Shown piece after piece: positions 1-6,726 of a stretch of 46,389 nucleotides of DNA (positions are counted from its first letter, which is position 1; each line of letters opens with the position of its first letter). The stretch comes from Bacteroidales bacterium M8 (lineage in GTDB: Bacteria; Bacteroidota; Bacteroidia; Bacteroidales; Muribaculaceae), in assembly GCA_001689495.1 (NCBI GenBank), contig LUJS01000027.1:1-46389 (forward strand), written 5' to 3'. Position numbers and translations under genes: made by a program. The notes under the pieces were generated by a model. The model ran no database searches and was not told the origin of the DNA. It saw nothing but the letters and a program-made list of their open reading frames with translations.

Positions 1-127
1 ATACCTATAGTAACTGTCAAACTTGGGAATTACCTTTTTTTAATGAAACAAGCAAACATCCGAGGCAAATGTTTGTTTCTACAACAGTTAAAAGTGTTTT
101 TTAACATTTCAAACGCACGGATTGTCG

Positions 128-135
128 TATCTTTG
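128..135 (+). promoter_or_regulatory. Bacteroidota -7 promoter element for the SIMPL gene
   Basis: TATCTTTG fits the TAnnTTTG consensus and lies 47 bases before the ATG at 183. A good -33 TTTG at 19-20 bases upstream is not present (only TTTC at 107-110), so the call rests on the -7 box and its position. Confidence 0.5.
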
Positions 136-182
136 CCACTATATATCACCAACAACATCATCCAACCAAATTCATAGGACAC

Positions 183-875
183 ATGAACTTATCAAAAATC
201 ATCGCGCCGGCACTCATCTCGGTGGCCGTGGTCATCCTCGGCTTCACGCTCAAGGCCGGCATCGACAACATCGCCTATCGCGACCGCGAAGTCACGGTGC
301 GCGGCCTCGCCGAGCGCGAGGTCAAGGCCGACCTCGTCACATGGCCCATCACCTACTCGCTGGCCGGCAACGACCTGATGACCATCTACCAGAAAGTCAA
401 CACCAACAACGAGATCATCGTCAAGTTCCTGACCTCAAACGGCATACCCCGCGAGGAGATTTCCGTCAACCCGCCCGACACATACGACCGCGCCTCAAAC
501 CGCTATGGCTCAGACTCGTTCAACTACAACTACGCCATCTCGTGCACGGTCACGGTGACCACCAAGCAGGTCGACAAGGTGCGCGAGCTGCTGGGACGCC
601 AGAGCGACCTGCTCAAGGAGGGTATCCCCTTCTCCAACTCATACATCAACTATCAGTTCACCGGACTCAACAGCATCAAGCCCGAGATGATAGCCGAGGC
701 CACCAAGAACGCCCGCGCGGCCGCGCAGCAGTTTGCGGCCGACTCGGAGAGCCGCGTCGGCAAGATCAAGACCGCCTCGCAGGGCCAGTTCTCGATCGAC
801 GACTCTGACTCGTCTACCCCCTTCATCAAGAAGGTCCGCGTCGTCTCGACGATAGTCTACTATCTCGAAGACTGA
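183..875 (+). CDS. SIMPL-domain (DUF541) envelope protein
   Basis: 230 residues. The first 25 or so form an N-terminal hydrophobic segment (signal anchor or signal peptide), followed by a SIMPL/DUF541 domain: the start EVTVRGLAEREVKADLVTWP and the KxxRxxxTIVYYLED-like end are typical of the family. SIMPL proteins are periplasmic or membrane-anchored, and their biochemical role is poorly defined. No lipobox Cys is seen. The gene stands alone: a strong hairpin terminator follows at 890-926, and the next gene converges on it. The ATG at 183 is preferred over the overlapping frame starting at 122, which is Arg/His-rich and looks like a shadow. Family call is confident; function is unknown. Confidence 0.85.
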   Translation: MNLSKIIAPALISVAVVILGFTLKAGIDNIAYRDREVTVRGLAEREVKADLVTWPITYSLAGNDLMTIYQKVNTNNEIIVKFLTSNGIPREEISVNPPDTYDRASNRYGSDSFNYNYAISCTVTVTTKQVDKVRELLGRQSDLLKEGIPFSNSYINYQFTGLNSIKPEMIAEATKNARAAAQQFAADSESRVGKIKTASQGQFSIDDSDSSTPFIKKVRVVSTIVYYLED

Positions 876-889
876 CCCCCCAAGACTCC

Positions 890-926
890 AAAACGGGCTC
901 CGGCAAAATCGCCGGGGCCCGTTTTT
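890..926. terminator. Bidirectional intrinsic terminator
   Basis: A 15-base arm with one mismatch (AAAACGGGCtCCGGC against GCCGGgGCCCGTTTT) encloses a 6-base loop. It has a T run on the plus side and an A run on the other, so it can end transcription from both the SIMPL gene and the convergent C10-like gene. Confidence 0.85.
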
Positions 927-950
927 CATGTCCGTGCCGCGTGGGAGGGG

Positions 951-2927
951 TCACGGGATGCGTATCTTGGTGGCCACGCCGTCGGTGACGCGGATGTAGA
1001 TGCCGCTGCCGGGGCTTGCGACGGGTTGGCCCTGCAGGTTGTAGTATGTCGACGTGCCGTCCGGGGCGTCGACCTCCTCGATGGACGCGAGGCCCGACTC
1101 CTCCCACTCGAATGTCACCTTCATGTCATCGAGCCGGAGCCTCACGTCGACCTTGCCGCCGGGCCATGCCTCGGGAAAATACATCCACAGGCCGTATTGC
1201 GACAGCTCGACCTCCTCGATGCCGCCGGCAGACGTGAAGTCGCTGCCGCTGAACAGTTCGTGGAAGCCCTTGCACGATCCGAACGACAGATCCTTGTTGG
1301 GGGTGATGAACATGATGCGCTTGTGATAGGCGGGCATGTTGATGGTGATCTGATAATACAGGCTGCCGGTCTTGTCTATGAACGGAGACATCTTGTATGG
1401 CCAGTCTGCCACGGCATCGTCCAGAACAAGGTACATCTTTGAATAATCCTCCAGCTTGCCATCGTGGATTATCTGTCCGCCGGCGGTCTTGGTGACCCAC
1501 AACGGGGTCTTGTTCTTGATGTTTATCTTCTGCCAGCGGTCTGTCCCGGCGAGCCTCGACGCGGGATAGGCCCTGTATCTGCCGGGAGGCATGTCCGAGG
1601 GATAATCTACCGACAAGGTCTTGATCTCGCTCGAGTTATTCACGCGCATCGTGTTGTCGCCGGCATAATACGACACGCCGTCTCCGTCCTCGAGCCACAG
1701 GCCGGTAGTGATCTCGAACGACTGCTCGGAATGCAGTTTGGCCGGCTCCTTGAACATGTACTCGCATTTGTCCTGATTCCACACGAAATCATCTGAATAG
1801 AGGGGTATGAATGCATCGTCGTCCGTGCCGGTCGAGGGCCTGATGCCGGTGATGGCTATCAGGCCGGAAGGATCCTGATATTTGTAGGTGGCAAAATAAG
1901 AAAAACCCGCATCCACCTCATAGTTGAACGGATATAGCGCCGACAGGAGGAAATAGCCGTCAAAACGACCCTCGAGGCCCCAGTTGACGTGATATAATCC
2001 GTTTCCGGCATATCCGTCGCACACGGCCCCGTCGCCCCATTTGTTGAGCAGGAGCACCGGATTACCGGCGGCGAGGTCGTCGTATATCACCTCATCCCAC
2101 TCGGGCTCAAGATAATGGCCGCGGAAGCGATATGCCGCACTCTTGTCATATCCGAGATTCTCGTTGAGCAGTCTCGTGACAGCCTCGCTGAGGCCCACCG
2201 ACCCTTCGACCCAGAAGATGGTCTCCGTGCCGATGGCGCAGGCCTGCATCAGACGCGCCACGGCACGACACTCCTGATCGATCACTTCTGCCGACGAGTA
2301 GGAATCTCTCATCAGCGACCAGTCGAAAGAGTGTCTGCCATAGTCAAAGTAGTGTTCCACGCCGTTCGAGATATACTTGAATATGCCCGTGCCGGGTCCC
2401 TGAGGCCACTCGTGATAGTTGACCACCTGAGCCACGGCCGTGGCCAAAGAGCCTGTATCGGCATTGAAGGGGCAATAGTAATTATAGGGGGACCGGCATC
2501 CCCACGAGGTCGTCACCATCGGATCGATCAGGGGTCGGTCTTCGACGACACTCCCGTCAAACCGGGCGTACCGTTCGAACCACGTTATCTGATGGAAGTA
2601 ACCGGTCAGCATGGTGTACATCAGTGACGGTATGTCGGCGGGGTCGAAGTCGCGGCCATAGCCCAGCAAGGCGGGCGTGGCATCGCTGGCCGACGCGAGC
2701 ACGAATCCGTCGGGACCCGTGAATGCGTATGCGTATTTGCCATCATAGCGGTCCTCGAACGTCTTCGCCAGCTGCATTCGGTCGGTACCCTCCCTTATCC
2801 ATTCGGGCCCGTCTATCTCCTTGAGCCGTTCGAGGGCCTCCTCGGCCGTGATTATCGTGCCCTGCGCGGCCATGGCCGTGGCCATGAGCAGGACAAGTAG
2901 CGTCATGCGGTTGAGTATGTATTTCAT
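951..2927 (-). CDS. C10 (streptopain-like) peptidase homologue lacking catalytic residues
   Basis: 658 residues with a signal peptide (about 1-21), a Spi-type propeptide region (about 25-125), a C10-like domain (about 130-345) and a long beta-rich C-terminal part. It aligns along its whole length with the neighbour at 2950-4944. The catalytic Cys is replaced by Ser: TGSLATAVAQ (S160) against TGCVATALAQ. The catalytic His is replaced by Asp: GDGAVCDGY (D299) against AHAFVCDGY. The Gln of the WGQ motif is Cys144, and four residues before the nucleophile are deleted. The structural W..YHVNWG motif is kept. The last 40 or so residues (YYNLQGQPVASPGSGIYIRV) match the neighbour and resemble a C-terminal secretion or anchoring tail. 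It is probably a secreted pseudoprotease. It lies 22 bases downstream of the intact paralogue and is probably co-transcribed with it. Confidence 0.85.
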   Translation of the reverse strand: MKYILNRMTLLVLLMATAMAAQGTIITAEEALERLKEIDGPEWIREGTDRMQLAKTFEDRYDGKYAYAFTGPDGFVLASASDATPALLGYGRDFDPADIPSLMYTMLTGYFHQITWFERYARFDGSVVEDRPLIDPMVTTSWGCRSPYNYYCPFNADTGSLATAVAQVVNYHEWPQGPGTGIFKYISNGVEHYFDYGRHSFDWSLMRDSYSSAEVIDQECRAVARLMQACAIGTETIFWVEGSVGLSEAVTRLLNENLGYDKSAAYRFRGHYLEPEWDEVIYDDLAAGNPVLLLNKWGDGAVCDGYAGNGLYHVNWGLEGRFDGYFLLSALYPFNYEVDAGFSYFATYKYQDPSGLIAITGIRPSTGTDDDAFIPLYSDDFVWNQDKCEYMFKEPAKLHSEQSFEITTGLWLEDGDGVSYYAGDNTMRVNNSSEIKTLSVDYPSDMPPGRYRAYPASRLAGTDRWQKINIKNKTPLWVTKTAGGQIIHDGKLEDYSKMYLVLDDAVADWPYKMSPFIDKTGSLYYQITINMPAYHKRIMFITPNKDLSFGSCKGFHELFSGSDFTSAGGIEEVELSQYGLWMYFPEAWPGGKVDVRLRLDDMKVTFEWEESGLASIEEVDAPDGTSTYYNLQGQPVASPGSGIYIRVTDGVATKIRIP

Positions 2928-2949
2928 GCTGTCTGATTGTCTTGTTGGG

Positions 2950-4944
2950 TCAAGGTATGCGTATCTTGGCGGCCACGCCGTCGGTCAGGCGGATATAGAC
3001 GCCGCTGCCGGGATTGGCGACGGGTTGGCCCTGCAGGTTGTAGTATGTCGGCGTGCCTTGGGGAGCGTCTACGTCTTGGAGTCCCGACTGCGAGGGCGAC
3101 TGCCACGCGAACGAGGCCGTCATATCTTCGAGCGACACGCGCATCGTCACCTCGCCGCCACGCCACGACGGGGTCAGGTATATCCACAGGCCCTGACTCG
3201 ACAGGTCTATCTCCTCGAAGCCCCCCGACATGCCGGTGTCGCAACTGCCGAACAGTTCGTGAAACCCGGTGGCCGAGCCGAAATACTTGCCGTCGGGGGC
3301 CATGAACATGAACCGGTCGGTGCCCTGAGGTATGTTGACGGTGCCTTCATAATATCTCGACCCGTCGGGGGCGGTCTTGCCACGCATCTCGAATCCGAGT
3401 ATCTCGGGACTCATCTCCGACTCGAGGCGTTCGGTTATCCACAGATACTGGTATTCGGGACAGAGCGTCTCGTGAAACACGAATCCGTCTTCCGTCTTGG
3501 TCAGGACAAGAGGCTTCCTATCACCCGGAGTGGTCAGGATCGGCTGCCACACGCCCGTTCCGGCCAGACTCACCACGGGGCGCACCTTGTACTTGCCGGC
3601 AGGGAGGTCGTCGGTATAGTGGGGTGATATGCTCTTGATGACAAACCTACCGTCCACGCCGGTTATCCTGACGGGCTTGTACTCGCCGACATAATATGTA
3701 TTTCCGGCCTTGTCCTCGAGGCTCACGCCCGGCAGCAGGTCGAGCTGCTGCGCCGTGTTGCATATCGTGCCCAAGTTGGGGCTGCCGAAAAGATATTTCT
3801 TGGCATAATGGTCCCAGTCCATCCTGCCGCGGGCATAGAGCGGTATGAACGCCTCGGCATCGCTGCCGGTCGAGGGTCGGATGCCGGTGATGGCCACCTG
3901 ACTGTTGTTGTATCCGTTGATGTCGCTGTTCCACTCGGGGTCAAGCGCCGCCAGCATGAAGTATCCGTCCGAGTCGCCGTTCCATCCCCAGTTGATGTGA
4001 TAGAATCCGTCCCCCTTGTATCCGTCGCAGACAAATGCGTGGGCATCGCCCCACGAGTCTCCCACACCGCAATACAGCACGGGGCGTCCGGCGGCCAGCT
4101 CGCCGTATATCAGCTCATCCCACTCACGATAGGTATAGTATTCGCGCACCCTGTATGCGGCGCTCATGTCATATCCGAGGTGATCAGTGAGGAGCCTCGA
4201 GACACCGACCTCGCTCGCGCTCGACGACGAGGACGAGTATTTCATGTCCACCCCTATGCCGCAGGCCAGCATCAGGCGTGCCACCTCCTCGCGCTCGGCA
4301 TCGGTGGCATCCTCGCCATACGAGTCCCTGAGGCGGCTCCAGTCGAACGTCGTGGCGCCATAGTCGAACTTCAGCTCGTATCCGTTGCGGCTGCTCGAAT
4401 ACGATCCGGTGCCGGTGCCCTGCGGCCACTTGTGGTAGTTGAGTATCTGGGCCAGCGCCGTGGCCACGCAGCCGGTGACGCTACGGACTCCGGCATCCTC
4501 GGGACACAGCATGTTGTACGGGGCCCACTGCCCCCATTTCGTGGTCAGCATGGCGGGGATGGCCGGGTGATCGCCGTCATCGGCGTCGGGCTCGGGCCAC
4601 TCCGTCGTGAGGGCATACTGATCTATCCACCACTGCATGGCGGCGGGGATGTTGTCGGGGTCGAATCTCTCCATGTATCCCAGCACGGCGGGCGCGAGAT
4701 CGTCGGCGGGCGCGAGCAGATAGCCGTCGGTCCCCGCAAAGACGTATGCCGACGGGGCGTCGGATGTCCTGAATGTATGCGTCAGTCGCATTCGGGGGCC
4801 GCAGCCCTTGGCTCCGGCGGGACCATTGGTCCCGGCGAGGCGTGCAAACGCCTGCTCGGGAGTCACGGGGGCACCCCAAGCCGCCGAAGTGGTGATGAAA
4901 AATACCGCTGTAGCTACTATGCGGATGAATAGCCTTTTTTGCAT
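2950..4944 (-). CDS. C10 family secreted cysteine peptidase (streptopain-like)
   Basis: 664 residues: signal peptide (about 1-24, ending AAWGA), Spi/propeptide region (about 25-120), and a C10 papain-fold domain (about 130-345). The expected catalytic set is visible: Q139 in KWGQ, C159 in TGCVATALAQ, H302 in AHAFVCDGY, and W319 in YHINWGWNG. A beta-rich tail of about 320 residues follows, ending in YYNLQGQPVANPGSGVYIRL, a C-terminal motif common in secreted proteins of Bacteroidales. C10 enzymes are made as zymogens and cleave host or bacterial proteins outside the cell. A good promoter precedes it (4985-5015), and the inactive paralogue follows 22 bases after its stop. There is a Ser run at 237-243. 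The family call is secure; the substrate is unknown. Confidence 0.92.
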   Translation of the reverse strand: MQKRLFIRIVATAVFFITTSAAWGAPVTPEQAFARLAGTNGPAGAKGCGPRMRLTHTFRTSDAPSAYVFAGTDGYLLAPADDLAPAVLGYMERFDPDNIPAAMQWWIDQYALTTEWPEPDADDGDHPAIPAMLTTKWGQWAPYNMLCPEDAGVRSVTGCVATALAQILNYHKWPQGTGTGSYSSSRNGYELKFDYGATTFDWSRLRDSYGEDATDAEREEVARLMLACGIGVDMKYSSSSSSASEVGVSRLLTDHLGYDMSAAYRVREYYTYREWDELIYGELAAGRPVLYCGVGDSWGDAHAFVCDGYKGDGFYHINWGWNGDSDGYFMLAALDPEWNSDINGYNNSQVAITGIRPSTGSDAEAFIPLYARGRMDWDHYAKKYLFGSPNLGTICNTAQQLDLLPGVSLEDKAGNTYYVGEYKPVRITGVDGRFVIKSISPHYTDDLPAGKYKVRPVVSLAGTGVWQPILTTPGDRKPLVLTKTEDGFVFHETLCPEYQYLWITERLESEMSPEILGFEMRGKTAPDGSRYYEGTVNIPQGTDRFMFMAPDGKYFGSATGFHELFGSCDTGMSGGFEEIDLSSQGLWIYLTPSWRGGEVTMRVSLEDMTASFAWQSPSQSGLQDVDAPQGTPTYYNLQGQPVANPGSGVYIRLTDGVAAKIRIP

Positions 4945-4984
4945 AATGTCTCGAAATGGTCGGTTAAATCTTCTTAACGGATTA

Positions 4985-5015
4985 CAAAATTAGCAATTAA
5001 TCGCTTGCCCGCAAA
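4985..5015 (-). promoter_or_regulatory. Promoter of the C10 peptidase pair
   Basis: Read on the minus strand: TTTG (5015-5012), exactly 19 bases, then TAATTTTG (4992-4985). This is the Bacteroidota housekeeping pattern. The start codon lies about 40 bases downstream. Confidence 0.7.
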
Positions 5016-5080
5016 ACAAATAGCCTAAAAATCCCGCAAAAACATTACACATCTCACGAATCCTGCCCCGTTTCCCACAA

Positions 5081-5147
5081 AAAACAGGCCCCGCCGTCCC
5101 TGTCGAGGGAGGCGGGGCCCGTTATGTGACGCGGACGTCAGTCTATG
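5081..5147. repeat. 67-bp direct repeat, copy A
   Basis: This is 65/67 identical, by my own alignment, to 6660-6726 (differences A/G and T/C). Copy B overlaps the last 10 bases of the GH3 gene and its terminator. Copy A carries the same bases without a GH3 gene, as if the 3' end had been duplicated. The two copies bracket the AT-rich gene at 5166-6311. Confidence 0.85.
5087..5119 (-). terminator. Intrinsic terminator after the 381-residue orphan gene
   Basis: GGCCCCGCC-g-TCCCT, loop gtcg, AGGGA-GGCGGGGCC, followed on the minus strand by TGTTTTTTG. It lies inside direct repeat copy A. Confidence 0.8.
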
Positions 5148-5165
5148 ATATGTGGCTTCAAAACA

Positions 5166-6311
5166 CTATTTTGTATATTTGCCCATCACACCAATTATCG
5201 AGAAGCTGTCAGTCCAAAAATCGGGGATTGTTTTCTTGTATTCCTCGACTATTCTTGCCTCCGGACTCAGCATAGCCCATTTGTTCTGCTTCATATTAGC
5301 ACCGACAAGATACTTTGCATACAGTTCAAACTCCGTTGAATACACATTGTTGAAATTCTGGTCAGTAGAATATGTAATAAAATACCTATTGCTATATGGA
5401 GTGGTCTGTTCGTTATATTCCTTTACGCCACCTTGATTTACGCGGTCTTCAGTTGTAAGGTTGAATCCCCAGTATTCTATATCCGAGACAGTCTTGAACT
5501 TAGCTTTCTTTTCGGACAATCTGATATAGTTATAGTCAACCAAATTTGCCTTTGATTTCGGGCCAATTACAAGAAAACGATCTACACCATAGTTTTCAGA
5601 GTGCGAGGATGAAGAACCACCTCCGATTCCTATCCCTATAGGGCCGGCTCCAAACCCTATGCCACCGCCGGAACTGTTTCCGTGCGTTACAGTTGTCTGC
5701 TTGTTGTCAAAATAGCATTTTGTATCATAATCATTGAATCGCCTAAAGCAATTCGCGCGATCAATGTAAATAGGCTGGTCGGTTTTATTCACTATCAAAA
5801 TCGAATATCCGACTTTGACCTTCCAACCGCCATCATAGTACTCCACAGCCTGAGGGCTAATCATTATTGCCAGTTCATTGGTAGATATTACCGATGAATC
5901 AGTAAACGCCATGATTGGGAAAAACTCCTTTGATACTTTATTTGACGATTTAAGATTCAACCGCGGCAGAGTTGCATATCTAGACAATTCATCTTGATTA
6001 TCAGCCGCCGGAGACGCTTTGATAATCTTTGTGCCTGAATTTGATGTGTTTTTCTGAGGTGTGCTTTCTGAAGTTTCAAACTTGTCAATCTCACCATTGG
6101 CATATTTGACAGATAAGACTTCGGCCTTGCTTGCAGAATAAACAGGGCCATTGGGGTTAGATGCCTTGCGATACTTGACAACATCAGGCAATACCTCTGT
6201 CACAGTGCCGTTTATGATGTCACCGTTGCGTAAGACTATGACATCATCAGCAAACAAAGAAATTCCGGTTGCCACTAATAACAACATCAGACATGTAAAG
6301 ATTCTTTTCAT
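5166..6311 (-). CDS. Secreted protein of unknown function, AT-rich orphan
   Basis: 381 residues with a clear signal peptide (about 1-21, ending LFA before DD). Residues 22-75 (DVIVLRNGDIINGTVTEVLP, then an SASKAEVLSVKYANGE stretch) resemble a small beta domain often seen at the start of secreted Bacteroidota proteins. A Ser/Thr-rich linker follows (about 80-105), and then a larger beta-rich domain with a Gly/Ser loop (about 214-236, GGGIGFGAGPIGIGIGGGSS). No catalytic motif is recognised. Base composition is clearly more AT-rich than neighbouring genes, it is bracketed by 67-bp direct repeats, and its 5' side holds a structured stretch. Acquisition by transfer or insertion is plausible. Function unknown. 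Confidence 0.8.
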   Translation of the reverse strand: MKRIFTCLMLLLVATGISLFADDVIVLRNGDIINGTVTEVLPDVVKYRKASNPNGPVYSASKAEVLSVKYANGEIDKFETSESTPQKNTSNSGTKIIKASPAADNQDELSRYATLPRLNLKSSNKVSKEFFPIMAFTDSSVISTNELAIMISPQAVEYYDGGWKVKVGYSILIVNKTDQPIYIDRANCFRRFNDYDTKCYFDNKQTTVTHGNSSGGGIGFGAGPIGIGIGGGSSSSHSENYGVDRFLVIGPKSKANLVDYNYIRLSEKKAKFKTVSDIEYWGFNLTTEDRVNQGGVKEYNEQTTPYSNRYFITYSTDQNFNNVYSTEFELYAKYLVGANMKQNKWAMLSPEARIVEEYKKTIPDFWTDSFSIIGVMGKYTK

Positions 6312-6383
6312 GCTTCATTTTGTCCATGCGGCCCAACACAGATTTTTACGTACAAGAAACGTGAGCCTACTATGCCACGTTCC

Positions 6384-6501
6384 AGTTTGAAGGTCCTGAG
6401 AAAACCTGTGAGCAGATGTAACAATAGTAGCTCACGCTATACGCGCGAGATCCACTATGCTATCTCTTGCTCGGTTTATGAATTTCTCAGGTTCTCAAAC
6501 T
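6384..6501 (-). ncRNA. Putative structured RNA or leader, three-way junction
   Basis: A closing stem is formed by 6384-6390 with 6495-6501, and by 6395-6403 (CCTGAGAAA) with 6483-6491 (TTTCTCAGG), separated by a 4x3 internal loop. Inside are two hairpins: GTGAGC 6408-6413 with GCTCAC 6430-6435, and GCGcGAGAT 6443-6451 with ATCTCtTGC 6462-6470. It lies in the 405-base gap upstream of the orphan gene, downstream of a possible promoter at 6567-6574. It matches no riboswitch class I recognise. It could instead be a DNA hairpin from a mobile element, and either strand could be the relevant one. Confidence 0.45.
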
Positions 6502-6566
6502 ACAAGATGAGCATAACGCCTCTTTTTTTATCCAAATGTCGTGGAAAGGCTGTGCCATTCCGTTTG

Positions 6567-6574
6567 CAAAGGTA
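6567..6574 (-). promoter_or_regulatory. Possible -7 promoter element for the orphan gene
   Basis: TACCTTTG on the minus strand fits TAnnTTTG. A well-spaced -33 box is not evident. If used, it gives a leader of about 250 bases containing the structured stretch at 6384-6501. Confidence 0.35.
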
Positions 6575-6659
6575 ATCATAAAAATTCAAATTCTTATGAT
6601 GAAACGTAAAAAAATAGCCTAATTTGAAAATGTAAAATGCACATTTTAATCAAGATAAG

Positions 6660-6726
6660 AAAACAGGCCCCGCCGTCCCTGTCGGGGGAGGCGGGGCCCG
6701 TTATGCGACGCGGACGTCAGTCTATG
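6660..6726. repeat. 67-bp direct repeat, copy B
   Basis: Partner of 5081-5147. It includes the GH3 stop codon region (the last bases of the gene on the minus strand) and the GH3 terminator hairpin. Confidence 0.85.
6666..6698 (-). terminator. Intrinsic terminator after the GH3 gene
   Basis: The same GC-rich hairpin as at 5087-5119 (loop gtcg), followed on the minus strand by TGTTTTCTT. It starts 18 bases after the GH3 stop codon. Confidence 0.75.

Noticed and set aside
53..80. Hairpin CAAACAT/ATGTTTG near the left edge
   Set aside because: Only 7 bp with a 9-base loop and a weak T stretch. It may end an upstream gene outside the window, but evidence is too thin.
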